Below, piece after piece: positions 27,336 through 36,003 of a stretch of 64,000 bases of DNA. This DNA comes from Streptomyces sp. NRRL F-5135 (lineage in GTDB: Bacteria; Actinomycetota; Actinomycetes; Streptomycetales; Streptomycetaceae): assembly GCF_000719775.1 (NCBI RefSeq), contig NZ_JOHR01000016.1:62001-126000 (forward strand), in the 5' to 3' direction. The notes beneath the pieces are model-generated. The model did not search any database and was not told where the DNA came from. It saw only the letters and a list, made by a program, of their open reading frames with translations. Positions within the stretch are counted from its first letter, which is position 1. The number at the start of each line of letters is the position of its first letter. The translations under genes were made by a program, and so were the position numbers.

Positions 27336-27558
27336 CACGGCGGAGTGGGCACGGGCCCGGCGAGACCAGGACGAGCGCGGTGAGCAGCCCCGCCGCCCCC
27401 GCCACCGGCAGCAGGGCGGCGGGGCCGACGACCGGGACCAGGCCCGCGCCGAGCGCGAGACTCACCGCGTTCGGTCCGCGGATCACGGTCTGGGCGGCCG
27501 CGACCGTGCCGCCGAGTACCGTGTCCCCATGCTCACGGGCGATCAGCAGATGAATTAG
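27325..27558 (-). pseudogene. C-terminal remnant of membrane transporter (MFS-like)
   Basis: Reading leftward, about 78 codons with host-like codon use encode GGTVAAAQTVIRGPNAVSLALGAGLVPVVG followed by a second hydrophobic helix GPAALLPVAGAAGLLTALVLV and a short Arg-rich end. That is what the last two helices of an actinobacterial MFS permease look like. There is no start codon and the similarity stops abruptly near 27556, where composition changes. The 3' end overlaps the convergent 394-aa gene by 11 nt. I read it as a gene cut by insertion or deletion at this point. Confidence 0.6.
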
Positions 27559-27739
27559 CGCTGAGGTAGTAGTCCCGTGGTTGAGCCGGGTCCTGCGCCG
27601 GGACGAGCCGCTCGGCTGTGGGATGAATCAGAAATTCGATCCGGCGGGGGAAGATGCCTTTCCTGCCCGGCTGTTAGGTTCGAGGCGTCGATTGCGACGG
27701 ATGACAGATGGTCGACGAACCTGAGCACGGGGGAAACGC

Positions 27740-29377
27740 ATGTCCATTGACCAGGCACTCTTGCCTGCCGATTTATTCGACGTGACCGGTCGCGAAGCGA
27801 AGAATGAATCCTCGGGAAGCGAGGCGCGCGCCGACGGTCTTATCTCGTTCATCCGGCAGTACGCCGATGAAAGGGTCAACTCGTCGCTGATGGACGACCG
27901 GCGCTGTGTGACTCCGGGAGCGATCCTGGATCTGGGAAAGGCCGGTCTGTTCGGGCTCCAGATCGAGCGGAAGTACGGCGGTCAGGAACTCACCCACGCC
28001 GACACCTATCGCGTGCTCTCCCAGGCCGCCGTCATGGACACCAACCTGGCGTTGATAGTGGGAGTGCACAACGCGATCGGTGTGACCCCGGTTCGTTCCT
28101 TCGCCGACGAGCGGGTGAAGGCCGATGTCCTGCCCCAGTTGGCGCGGGGGACGAGCCTGGCCACGCTCGCGGCCAGCGAGCCCGACGTCGGATCGAACGT
28201 GCAGGGGATTTCCACCACCGCGACATCGGTGCCCGGCGGCTATGTGGTGAACGGCGCCAAATGCTGGATCAGCCTCGGATCGTGGGCCGGCCATGTGAAT
28301 CTCCTGACGAAGACGACCGATGAGAACGGCCGGGCCAAAGGCCTCTCCGCCTTTCTCGTGGAAGGCCGCAGCACCGGATTCGTGCCCGGCGCGGAGGCCG
28401 TGACGCTCGGCATGCGGGGCTTTCCGCAGAACAGGATCGACATCAAGGACCTCCGGCTCCCGGCGGACGCGCTGCTGGGGGAGGAGGGACAGGGGATGGC
28501 GGTCGCGCAGAGCGCGTTCTACGGAGGGCGCGGCATGCTGGGCGGCGCCTGCGTCGGCGTGATGAAGCGCTGCCTGCAACTCTCCGCCCGATTCGCGGCG
28601 CGCCGGAGCGTGGCCACGGGCAAGCTCCTCGACAACGGGCGCGCGCAGCAGATTCTCAGCGAGTGCCTGGCGGCCACCCGCGCCGTGGAGATCCTGGTCG
28701 GACAGGTTGCCGAGGAACTGGACGCGGGGCGCGAGGTGTCGGCGGAACTCTTCTCCGCCTGCAAGATCCTCTCGACCGAGCTGGCCTTCCGGGTCGCCGA
28801 CTGGTCCGTCCAACTCCTCGGCGCCCGTGGCTACCTGGACACGAACGTCGTGGGGAAGCTCTTCCGGGACATCCGGCTGCTGCGGATTTTCGAAGGTGCC
28901 ACCGAGACTCTCACCGTCTACATGGGATCCGTGATCGCCAAGGATCCGCGGCAACTGGCCGAGCTGATCGGCGACCGGTACGGGGCGCGAACGACCCTTG
29001 AGCTGCTCGGTACCACGTATGTCGACCTCATGGCCGGGCTGCCGGCCTCGGACAAGGTGACGCGGACCGCGCGCCGCAACAGGCACATTCTGGCGAACAT
29101 CACGGGCGAGCTGGCCTGCTGGGGGATGCTGGCCGCCATGACGGAGCACACGGCCCGGTCCACCGGTACGGAGCTCGACCAGTACACCGCCTTCTGGGCC
29201 GAACGGCAGCTGGCCGACCGGGTGCTCAGGGCCCGGGACGGCAAGCGGCAGTACGGGGTGTTCGACGCGGCCTTCCTCTCCGAGCAGATCGCCGCCTATG
29301 AGACGGCCATCGGAGATGTCCAGCAGAGTCTGGCCGGCGAGGACCGGGAGCTCGACGGACTCCTGACCCGGCGCTGA
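27740..29377 (+). CDS. Acyl-CoA dehydrogenase family protein with C-terminal extension
   Basis: 545 aa flavoprotein; ordinary acyl-CoA dehydrogenases have about 380. Start ATG 27740 preceded by GGGGGAA. Core domain residues about 30-410: AGLFGLQIERKYGGQELTHADTYRVL, ATLAASEPDVGSNVQGISTTAT, GAKCWISLGSWAGHVNLL (flavin and substrate site), AFYGGRGMLGGACVGVMKRC, VQLLGARGYLDTNVVGKLFRDIRLLRIFEGATETL, with E385 at the catalytic-base position. The remaining 135 residues are helical as in long-chain or FadE-like forms. It pairs with the MMPL exporter, suggesting production and export of a modified acyl chain. The N-terminal region has lower GC and more A/T-ending codons than its neighbours, consistent with acquisition. 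Confidence 0.9.
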   Translation: MSIDQALLPADLFDVTGREAKNESSGSEARADGLISFIRQYADERVNSSLMDDRRCVTPGAILDLGKAGLFGLQIERKYGGQELTHADTYRVLSQAAVMDTNLALIVGVHNAIGVTPVRSFADERVKADVLPQLARGTSLATLAASEPDVGSNVQGISTTATSVPGGYVVNGAKCWISLGSWAGHVNLLTKTTDENGRAKGLSAFLVEGRSTGFVPGAEAVTLGMRGFPQNRIDIKDLRLPADALLGEEGQGMAVAQSAFYGGRGMLGGACVGVMKRCLQLSARFAARRSVATGKLLDNGRAQQILSECLAATRAVEILVGQVAEELDAGREVSAELFSACKILSTELAFRVADWSVQLLGARGYLDTNVVGKLFRDIRLLRIFEGATETLTVYMGSVIAKDPRQLAELIGDRYGARTTLELLGTTYVDLMAGLPASDKVTRTARRNRHILANITGELACWGMLAAMTEHTARSTGTELDQYTAFWAERQLADRVLRARDGKRQYGVFDAAFLSEQIAAYETAIGDVQQSLAGEDRELDGLLTRR

Positions 29378-29443
29378 GTCACCGGCTGGACGTACTGGCA
29401 CGACTTACCGGCGCTGGTGTGATCCGGCGCCGGTTCACCGGAG

Positions 29444-29488
29444 CACCACCGTCGTCCTGGCGACACGCTTACCAGGACGACGGTGGTG
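29444..29488 (+). terminator. 17-bp hairpin between acyl-CoA dehydrogenase and MMPL genes
   Basis: CACCACCGTCGTCCTGG (29444-29460) pairs perfectly with 29472-29488 around an 11-nt loop. It ends 27 nt before the MMPL start, so it either terminates the upstream gene or attenuates read-through into the exporter. Confidence 0.75.
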
Positions 29489-29515
29489 TGCTTGTCATTC
29501 GAAAGGGACCGCTAG

Positions 29516-31708
29516 ATGTTCGCACGACTGGGCGAGTTGGTCGTCCGCATGCGCTGGCTGGTGATCGCCCTGGCCATCGGGGTCGTTGCCTTCGGCGCGG
29601 TCTGGGGGACGCGGGCCGTCGACTCGCTGAGTGACGGCGGCTTCTACCCCACAAACGGCCCGAGTGCCAAGGCCGATCACCGAATCGAGCAGGAGTTCGG
29701 CCGCCAGAGCGCTGATGTGGTGGTGCTCTACGCGGCGGCCGGCCGAGGCACCGTGGCCGATCCGGAGTTCACCCGGCGGGTGTCCCACACGCTGACCGAG
29801 CTGGCGGGCCGGCCCGAAGTCGCCGAGGTGCGTTCCTACTTCACGACCAAGGCGCCCGCCTTCGTGTCGGAGGACGGGCAGTCCACCTTCGCCGCCATCA
29901 GCCTGACCGGCACCGACGAGAAGACACGGACCGATCAGTACGAGAAGGTCAAACGGGCTCTCCCGGTCCCGGATACGACCACGCTCGTCGGCGGCCGGGA
30001 GGCGGCACTCGCCGAATTCAACGAGAAGACCGAAGAGGGCCTGCTCACCGCCGAGATCATCGCGACCCCGGTCCTCACGATCCTCATGCTGATCATCTTC
30101 GGAGGCGTGGTCGCCGCCTGCATGCCGCTGGTGATCGGTGTTCTGGCGGTCCTCGGTGGCTTTGTGATCACCAGGCTGCTGACGTATGCACTCGATGTGT
30201 CGGTGTTCGCCATCAATGTGATCACGATCATCGGGCTCGGTCTCGCGATCGACTATTCGCTGTTCATCATCAGCAGGTTCCGCGAGGAGATGAGGGCGGG
30301 TGCGGACGAGCGGACCGCGATCGTCCGCACCATGTCCACCGCCGGGCGGACCGTCCTGGTGTCCGGCTCGACGGTGCTGCTGGCCCTGAGCGGCCTGTTG
30401 ATCATCCCACTGCCCTTCCTGCACGGCATCGCCCTGGGCGGCGGTGCGGCGATCGGCGTCGCGGTCGTCAGCGCGCTGGTCGTCCTGCCGGCCGTACTGG
30501 CCGTCCTCGGCAAGCGCGTCGACGCCCTGCGGATGCCCGGCCGCCTCGGCGCGCGGCGCACCGCGCCGGACGGTGACGAACACGGCGTCTGGGGCCGTGT
30601 CGGATCCGCCGTGATGCGCAGGCCGGTCGCGTATCTGGTCGGTGTGCTGGCCGTGCTGACCGTGGCCGCGGCACCGTTCCTGCACGCCACGTTCGAGACC
30701 GTGGACGAGCGAGTGCTTCCGGTGGGAACGGAGAGCCGGGTCGTCTCCGAGCGGCTGAAGGAGGAGTTCCCCGGAGGTTCCGACGGGACGCTGCTGCTGA
30801 TGGTGGACGGCGGCGGCCGGGAAGCGGCGCGAGCCGTCAGCACCACGGTTCAGGACATGGACCATGTGGTGTCGGTGACGCCGGTCGTGGCCCACGCGGA
30901 CGCGACGCTGCTCCAGGTCAGGTCCTCGGACGGAGAACAGGGCCCCGGCACCCGGGAACTGGCCGAGGACCTGACCGGACTGGCCGCGCCGGACGGCGTC
31001 ACCCTCCATGTCGCGGGCCTGGCGGCCCAGGTCAACGATCAGATGGAGGTCATCGCCGACGGGCTGCCCTGGCTCGCGCTGGTCGTGGTCGGGGTGACCC
31101 TGGTGATGCTGTTCTTCGCGTTCGGGTCGGTGCTGATGCCGATCAAGGCCGTGCTGATGAATCTGGTGTCGATCGGGGCCGCGTTCGGGGCCGTCGTGTG
31201 GAGCTTTCAGGACGGCCATCTGGCGGGAGTCCTGGGATTCACCGAACGGCCGGTGGAGGCCAGCAACCTCGTCCTGATCCTTGTGCTGCTCTTCGGACTG
31301 GCCACCGACTACGAGGTGTTCCTGCTCTCCCGGGTTCGCGAGGAGTGGGACGAGAGCGGGGACAACACCAGGTCGGTGGTTGTCGGGCTGCAGCGCACGG
31401 GAGGAATCATCACCTCGGCGGCGCTCCTGCTGATCGTCGTGGTGGCGGCCTTCACCACCGGGGGAGTGAGCTTCCTGAAGCTCATCGGTATCGGTATGAC
31501 CGTCGCGATCTTCGTGGACGCCACGCTGGTGCGGATGGTGCTGGTGCCGGCCACCATGAAGATCCTCGGAGGTGCCAACTGGTGGGCGCCGGGTCCGCTC
31601 CGCCGGTTCTACGCGAAGTACGGCATCAGGGAGAACGACGCCCCGGCCGCACGGGTGGGCGAGCAGCGGACGGGCACGGCCGACGTGACGCACGAATCCG
31701 TGGTGTGA
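29516..31708 (+). CDS. MMPL/RND family transporter
   Basis: 730 aa, the usual size of actinobacterial MMPL proteins. GAAAGGGA precedes ATG 29516. Two repeats of one helix, a large extracytoplasmic loop and five helices. The proton-relay Asp-Tyr pairs are D246-Y247 in GLGLAIDYSLFIISRFREEM and D598-Y599 in LATDYEVFLLSRVREEW. Loops start after GGFYPTNGPSAKADHRIEQEF and after VDERVLPVGTESRVVSERLKEEFPGG. Such proteins export lipids, lipopeptides or antibiotics. Placement next to an acyl-CoA dehydrogenase suggests an acyl product. Confidence 0.95.
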   Translation: MFARLGELVVRMRWLVIALAIGVVAFGAVWGTRAVDSLSDGGFYPTNGPSAKADHRIEQEFGRQSADVVVLYAAAGRGTVADPEFTRRVSHTLTELAGRPEVAEVRSYFTTKAPAFVSEDGQSTFAAISLTGTDEKTRTDQYEKVKRALPVPDTTTLVGGREAALAEFNEKTEEGLLTAEIIATPVLTILMLIIFGGVVAACMPLVIGVLAVLGGFVITRLLTYALDVSVFAINVITIIGLGLAIDYSLFIISRFREEMRAGADERTAIVRTMSTAGRTVLVSGSTVLLALSGLLIIPLPFLHGIALGGGAAIGVAVVSALVVLPAVLAVLGKRVDALRMPGRLGARRTAPDGDEHGVWGRVGSAVMRRPVAYLVGVLAVLTVAAAPFLHATFETVDERVLPVGTESRVVSERLKEEFPGGSDGTLLLMVDGGGREAARAVSTTVQDMDHVVSVTPVVAHADATLLQVRSSDGEQGPGTRELAEDLTGLAAPDGVTLHVAGLAAQVNDQMEVIADGLPWLALVVVGVTLVMLFFAFGSVLMPIKAVLMNLVSIGAAFGAVVWSFQDGHLAGVLGFTERPVEASNLVLILVLLFGLATDYEVFLLSRVREEWDESGDNTRSVVVGLQRTGGIITSAALLLIVVVAAFTTGGVSFLKLIGIGMTVAIFVDATLVRMVLVPATMKILGGANWWAPGPLRRFYAKYGIRENDAPAARVGEQRTGTADVTHESVV

Positions 31709-31776
31709 GCGGGCGGGTGCTGCCCGGGCGCTCTCGTCCGGAGCACAGACCGGAGAGCGGGCAGGGCCTTTCACGC

Positions 31777-31840
31777 AGGAGTTCGGGAGCTCAGGAGTTC
31801 GGGAGTTCAGAAGTACGGGAGCTCAGAAGTACGGGAGTAC
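31777..31840. repeat. Four 16-bp tandem repeats downstream of MMPL gene
   Basis: Units AGRAGTWCGGGAGYWC at 31777, 31793, 31809 and 31825, with a broken fifth copy after. They fill the space between the MMPL gene and the convergent DoxX-like gene. Confidence 0.9.
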
Positions 31841-31871
31841 GACAGCTCAGGAGCAAGCGAGAAACCGTTCG

Positions 31872-32228
31872 TCAGGATCCGGTGGCGGCGTGGAGGACCA
31901 GGGGCATGGCGACGAGTGCGAAGACCGTGACGTCGAGCGCGACCGCCGACGCCGGCTCACGGGCCCTCAGCCGTGCGGCGACCGCCCCGGTCATCAGCGC
32001 GGCGAGACCGAGGGAAGCGGCCAGGCCGAGGGCCGGAGCCGCGATACCCAGCAACAGCCCGGCACCGCCCGCGGCTTCGAGGCAACCGATCACCGGCCAC
32101 AACCGGGGCGGGACGCCGAGGCGCTCGCGGATCCGCAACGACTGGCGGACCCTCAGCACCTTGACCCCACCCGTCACGACGAACAGGAGACCGAGGACTG
32201 ACGAGAGCACGGTCAGCGCGGTCCGCAT
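31872..32228 (-). CDS. DoxX-like four-helix membrane protein
   Basis: 118 aa. ATG 32228 is chosen because GGAGG lies 6 nt upstream; the in-frame ATG 32234 directly abuts it. Four hydrophobic helices (LTVLSSVLGLLFVVTGGVKVL, WPVIGCLEAAGGAGLLLG, LGLAASLGLAALMTGAVAARL, AVALDVTVFALVAMPLVL) match the DoxX-like family. Members are linked to redox stress, quinone or thiosulfate chemistry, but most have no proven role. It lies between MMPL (convergent) and the LuxR-type regulator (same strand). Confidence 0.85.
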   Translation of the reverse strand: MRTALTVLSSVLGLLFVVTGGVKVLRVRQSLRIRERLGVPPRLWPVIGCLEAAGGAGLLLGIAAPALGLAASLGLAALMTGAVAARLRAREPASAVALDVTVFALVAMPLVLHAATGS

Positions 32229-32363
32229 CGGCATCCTCCAGGTGCTCCGGGTGTCGGCCCCGGGCATCGTATGCCGTGGTACATCCCCCCTCGGTGAAAC
32301 GCGCGGGCTTCCGGTGCGACGGCGACCGCCGTACCGCGTATGCGCGCGGTACGGCGGTCGCCG

Positions 32364-33185
32364 TCAGCGCTGTCCCATCGACTCGGTGGCCGGGACTGCC
32401 GGGACCGTCGAGACTGCCGGGACCGTTGGCACCACCGCCGGTGCCGGTGGGACCGCTCGGACCCGCTTCGATTCCGAGAAGCGGTGTGCGTAGACGACGA
32501 GTTGTGTCCTGTCCCGCAGGTCAAGACTGCGGAGCATGGCGGACACATGAGTCTTGACCGTCGACGGGCTCAGGCACAGGGACTGGGCGATCTCGCTGTT
32601 CGACAGTCCACGGGCCACCAGTGCCAGTACGTCCCGCTGCCGGGTGGTGAGGCCGAGTTCCCCGCTCTCCTTCTCACCGAACGGGTTCGCCCGCTCCGGG
32701 GAGAAGCGTTCCAACAGGATCCGCGCCGTCGCGTTGGGCAGGACGATCCCACCGTCCGCCACGGTCGTGATCGCGTGCACCAGCCGACGGGTCGGGTAAC
32801 TCTTGAGGATCACGCCCCGGGCGCCGGCCTTCAGCGCCTCCAGGTGTGCCGCTTCCGTCGCCGACATGGACATCGCCGCCACATGCGGAGCGCGGCTCCC
32901 CTTCCGCGCGGTCAGTCCGCCGATGATCTCCTGGATACCCGGGGCCGGGAGATTGTCGATACAGACGAGGGCCACGTTCGCGGTGGAACGGGCTGTCGCC
33001 TCCATAAAACTCTCCACGGTGGAGAAGCGGCCCGATACATGAATGGTCGCTTCTTCCTGAAGGATGGAAGACAGTCCCGTCAGGCTGAGATGATTGGGGT
33101 CGTACATGATCGTTCTGATTTTCGCTGCGGCCGGGCGCAGTAAATCTTCCTTCGGCAAGATCCCCGTTCCTTTGTTCGTCGGCAT
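32364..33185 (-). CDS. LuxR/NarL-family response regulator, orphan
   Basis: 273 aa from ATG 33185; a longer frame to 33383 has poor codon use. Residues 23-145 form a receiver-like domain: D29 (TIMYDPNHLS), phospho-acceptor candidate D77 (VALVCIDNLPAPG), S106/S108 and K128 (GVILKSYP). The LuxR-type HTH is at 178-236 (LTTRQRDVLALVARGLSNSEIAQSLCLSPSTVKTHVSAML). The last 33 residues are an unusual Pro/Val/Ala tail (VPTVPAVSTVPAVPAT). No sensor kinase gene is nearby. Possible target: the adjacent DoxX-like or MMPL genes. Confidence 0.92.
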   Translation of the reverse strand: MPTNKGTGILPKEDLLRPAAAKIRTIMYDPNHLSLTGLSSILQEEATIHVSGRFSTVESFMEATARSTANVALVCIDNLPAPGIQEIIGGLTARKGSRAPHVAAMSMSATEAAHLEALKAGARGVILKSYPTRRLVHAITTVADGGIVLPNATARILLERFSPERANPFGEKESGELGLTTRQRDVLALVARGLSNSEIAQSLCLSPSTVKTHVSAMLRSLDLRDRTQLVVYAHRFSESKRVRAVPPAPAVVPTVPAVSTVPAVPATESMGQR

Positions 33186-33525
33186 CCCCGCGTGCCTGCC
33201 TCGCGTCGGGCCTGTGTGCGGGGCGTAGGCGCGAGACATGGACTTCCGCATTGTAATCAGCGGGGATGTCCGCTGTGCGTCTACCCGGTCACGTCTGTGG
33301 ATAACGCGACGAGTGTCCCTCGACGCGGTAAAAGAAGCGGGAGAAGGGCTCGCTGTGTTAATGCGGCAGATGGTGGCCCCCATCGATCACGCATTGCTCA
33401 TCAGAGGAGAAAAGAGAAGGAATTCTGTTGGTTAATGGCGCTTCGTTGACCGAATTCGACCGGGTTGGGGGGGCATCGGCGGGTGAAGCGTGTCGCCTCC
33501 GCGCCAGTCCCGGCACAGCCCCCAC
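33186..33525. other. AT-richer intergenic region upstream of LuxR-type regulator
   Basis: No ORF with actinobacterial codon use on either strand. Composition is clearly less GC-rich than the surrounding genes (for example 33100-33440). It should contain the regulator promoter, but I cannot pick one. Confidence 0.4.
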
Positions 33526-33569
33526 GGCAGTTCCCACGAGCGTCCTCGGCAGTCCCCACGAGCGTCCTC
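33526..33569. repeat. Two 22-bp tandem repeats at end of penicillin-binding protein gene
   Basis: GGCAGTTCCCACGAGCGTCCTC at 33526-33547 is repeated with one change at 33548-33569. The second copy covers the last base pairs of the PBP stop codon (33568-33570). Confidence 0.8.
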
Positions 33570-35016
33570 ACGCCAGTGCCGCCGCCATCATCTGCCGTGC
33601 GATCGGTGCCGCCAGGCCATTGCCGCTGACCTCCGACCTGGCGGCGTCCGAGTCCTCGACCATGACCGCGACGGCCACCTCCTTGCCCGTGGCGGAGTCC
33701 TTCGCGTACGAGGTGAACCAGGCGTACGGCGTGCCGCTGTTGTCCACGCCGTGCTGCGCGGTGCCCGTCTTGCCGCCCACCTCGGCGCCGTCGATCCGGG
33801 CGTTCGAGCCCGTACCGTCCGTCACGACCGTGACCATGGCGCTCCGCAACTGTTCGGCCGTGGCGGCGGAGACGATCCGCCTGGTGTCCCCGTCCGGGTA
33901 GGACTCCAGGGTGTCGCCCTTCGCGTTCACCACCTTGGAAACCAGGTGCGGCGCGGCGAGCAGGCCGTCATGGGCCAGCGCGGCGGAGACCATGGCCATC
34001 TGGAGCGGTGTCGCGGTCACGTCGAACTGGCCGATGCCCGACAGCGCCGTCTGCGCGCCGTCCATGCCCGACGGGTACACGCTCGGCGACGCCCGCACCG
34101 GCATGTCCTGTTCGGTGTCGTCGAAGCCGAACTTCTCCGCCATGGCCCGCACCTTGTCCTGCCCGAGCCGAACGGCCATCTTCGCGAAGACGGTGTTGCA
34201 GGAGTAGCGCAGGGCGGTGCGGATCGAGGCGTTCTCGCAGGGGGCCGAGGCGTTCTCGTTGCCCAGGGGCCGCGACGTGCCGGGCAGGGTGTACGGGTCC
34301 GGGCTGTCGGTCGCCTCGTCCACCGAGCCGTACAGCCCGTCCTCCAGCGCAGCCGCGGCGACGACCAGTTTGAAGGTCGAACCCGGCGGGAGCGGCTGCC
34401 GCAGCGCCCGGTTGGTCATCGGTTTGCCCGCCGCCCCGGTCAGCTGCCGCCAGGCGGCGCCGTCCGTCGTCCCGCTGATGCGCGAGGGGTCGTACGACGG
34501 GGTGCTGACCACCCCGAGGACCCGGCCGGTCGACGGGTCGAGCGCCACGGCCGCGCCCTTCTTGCCGCCCAGCGCACGGTATCCGGCCTTCTGCACGGCG
34601 GGGTCGATCGTTGTCAGGACATCGCCGGGTTCGGCCCTCTCGCCGGTGAGCGCGGAGAGCGGGTTCTTCAGCCGGGGGTCCGTGCCGTCGAGCACATCCG
34701 CGTAGATGCCTTCCAGCTGTGTGGAGCCGTAGGCCTGCGAGCTGTACCCCGTGACGGGCGCGTACAGGTCGCCGTCCGTGTAGGTGCGCGCGTACGCGAG
34801 GTCACCGCCATGCGTCTTCCGGGAACCCGTGACCGGTGAACCGGCCACGATGATGTCGCCCAGCGGCTGCGCGTACCGCGCCATGATCTTCCGCCGGTTG
34901 TCCGGGTTGTCCGCGAGCGCCTTGGCCTCATACGTCTGTACCCAGCTCGCCCGGAGCAGCAGGGCGAGCACCAGGAGCAGACATATGACCGCTGTGTGTC
35001 TGATCGTCTTGTTCAT
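33568..35016 (-). CDS. Class B penicillin-binding protein, PbpA-like
   Basis: 482 aa peptidoglycan transpeptidase anchored by one N-terminal helix (MNKTIRHTAVICLLLVLALLLRASWV). The short dimerisation domain (residues about 30-145, NPDNRRKIMARYAQPLGDI) is typical of actinobacterial PbpA. Catalytic motifs: S213-x-x-K216 in PGSTFK, S272-C-N274 in RYSCNTVFAK and K416-T-G in GGKTGTAQHG. RodA/FtsW partner genes are not present here, so this is an accessory paralogue rather than the PbpA of the pknB cluster. Start ATG 35016. Confidence 0.95.
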   Translation of the reverse strand: MNKTIRHTAVICLLLVLALLLRASWVQTYEAKALADNPDNRRKIMARYAQPLGDIIVAGSPVTGSRKTHGGDLAYARTYTDGDLYAPVTGYSSQAYGSTQLEGIYADVLDGTDPRLKNPLSALTGERAEPGDVLTTIDPAVQKAGYRALGGKKGAAVALDPSTGRVLGVVSTPSYDPSRISGTTDGAAWRQLTGAAGKPMTNRALRQPLPPGSTFKLVVAAAALEDGLYGSVDEATDSPDPYTLPGTSRPLGNENASAPCENASIRTALRYSCNTVFAKMAVRLGQDKVRAMAEKFGFDDTEQDMPVRASPSVYPSGMDGAQTALSGIGQFDVTATPLQMAMVSAALAHDGLLAAPHLVSKVVNAKGDTLESYPDGDTRRIVSAATAEQLRSAMVTVVTDGTGSNARIDGAEVGGKTGTAQHGVDNSGTPYAWFTSYAKDSATGKEVAVAVMVEDSDAARSEVSGNGLAAPIARQMMAAALA

Positions 35017-35127
35017 CCCGATGAGAGGACGGACGGGACGAAAGCGTCGTTCCCCTCGAACGGCTTCTTAAGGAACTCTTCATCCCGGCGGGAGGAAACC
35101 CGCCCCGTACGTCGTCGGCCGGAGCCG

Positions 35128-35898
35128 TCAGAGCCGGCGCGTCGCGAGCGCCAGGCGGTCACGCGCGTCGAACAGCGCGTCCTTGATCATCTGTTCGTGG
35201 CCCGGGGTGAGCCGCGCCACCGGCACCGAGCAGCTGATCGCGTCCCGCGCCGGCGTCCGGTAGGAAATCGCGACGCCGAAGCAGCGCAGCCCCAGCGTGT
35301 TCTCCTCGCGGTCCACGGCGATGCCCTGTTCGCGGATCGAGCGCAGTTCCTCGATCAGCTTCTCCCGGTCGGTGAGGGTGTGCTCCGTCAGCGCGGGCAG
35401 GGTCTCCGGGAGCATCTTGCGCACCTGCTCGTCGCTGTATGTCGCGAGCAGCGCCTTGCCGAGCGACGTGGAGTGCGCGGGCAGCCGCCGGCCGACCCGC
35501 GTGAACGGCCGCAGGTAGTGCTGTGACTGGCGGGTGGCGAGGTAGACGATGTTCGTGCCGTCGAGGCGGGCGAGGTGGATGGTCTCGCTGGTGTCGTCGG
35601 CGAGCCGGTCCAGCGTGGGACGGGCGGCGGCGACGACCTCGTCACCGTCGATGTACGAGGTGCCGACGAGGAGGGCGCGGACACCGATGCCGTACCGCGT
35701 GCCCGTGGCGTCCGTCTCCACCCAGCCCAGCTCGACCAGCGTGCGCAGCAGCATGTACAGGCTGGACTTGGGGTAACCGACCGCCTCCTGGACGGCGGCC
35801 AGGGAGTGCATGCCGGGTCGCCCCGCGAAGTACTCGAGCAGTTCAACCGTCCGTACCGCGGACTTGACCTGCGCCCCACCGGTTTCCGCAGTCGACAT
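35128..35898 (-). CDS. IclR-family regulator of sugar-acid genes
   Basis: 256 aa from ATG 35898. N-terminal winged HTH about residues 10-70 (VKSAVRTVELLEYFAGRPGMHSLAAVQEAVGYPKSSLYMLLRTLVELGWVE) and the IclR effector domain (TSETIHLARLDGTNIVYLATRQSQHYLR, GRRLPAHSTSLGKALLA, REENTLGLRCFGVAI, AISCSVPVARL). IclR members commonly sense small carboxylates. It is divergent from the alpha-ketoglutarate semialdehyde dehydrogenase gene, so a sugar acid or its keto-deoxy derivative is the likely ligand. It may also act on the divergent promoter pair at 24.9-25.0 kb. Confidence 0.93.
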   Translation of the reverse strand: MSTAETGGAQVKSAVRTVELLEYFAGRPGMHSLAAVQEAVGYPKSSLYMLLRTLVELGWVETDATGTRYGIGVRALLVGTSYIDGDEVVAAARPTLDRLADDTSETIHLARLDGTNIVYLATRQSQHYLRPFTRVGRRLPAHSTSLGKALLATYSDEQVRKMLPETLPALTEHTLTDREKLIEELRSIREQGIAVDREENTLGLRCFGVAISYRTPARDAISCSVPVARLTPGHEQMIKDALFDARDRLALATRRL

Positions 35899-35921
35899 CG
35901 CCCTCGCCTCTTCTCGCCCAC

Positions 35922-36003
35922 TTGACCACTCTTGACCACACGGAACGCGCGGAAATAGAGTCCCTACGGATTCACTATCGGGAATCCTGTTCAGAATACC
36001 GAA
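35922..36003. promoter_or_regulatory. IclR/KGSADH divergent control region
   Basis: Two TTGACC hexamers 10 nt apart (35922-35927, 35932-35937); the second is followed after 18 nt by TAGAGT (35956-35961), a good promoter for the dehydrogenase. Downstream, GTTC-N8-GAAC (35988-36003) is a weak palindrome that could be an IclR site. Confidence 0.5.

Noticed and set aside
31777..31840. CRISPR array
   Set aside because: Repeats of 16 bp without spacers; a plain tandem repeat. No cas genes in the window.
32213..32548. Frames in the Pro/Val tail region of the response regulator gene
   Set aside because: Repeat-derived shadows (GGGACTGCCGGGACC-like DNA); codon bias favours the regulator frame.
33192..33449. 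+ strand ORF of 85 codons upstream of LuxR-type regulator
   Set aside because: No ribosome site, no biased third positions, rich in Arg/Cys/Ser; lies in AT-richer intergenic DNA.
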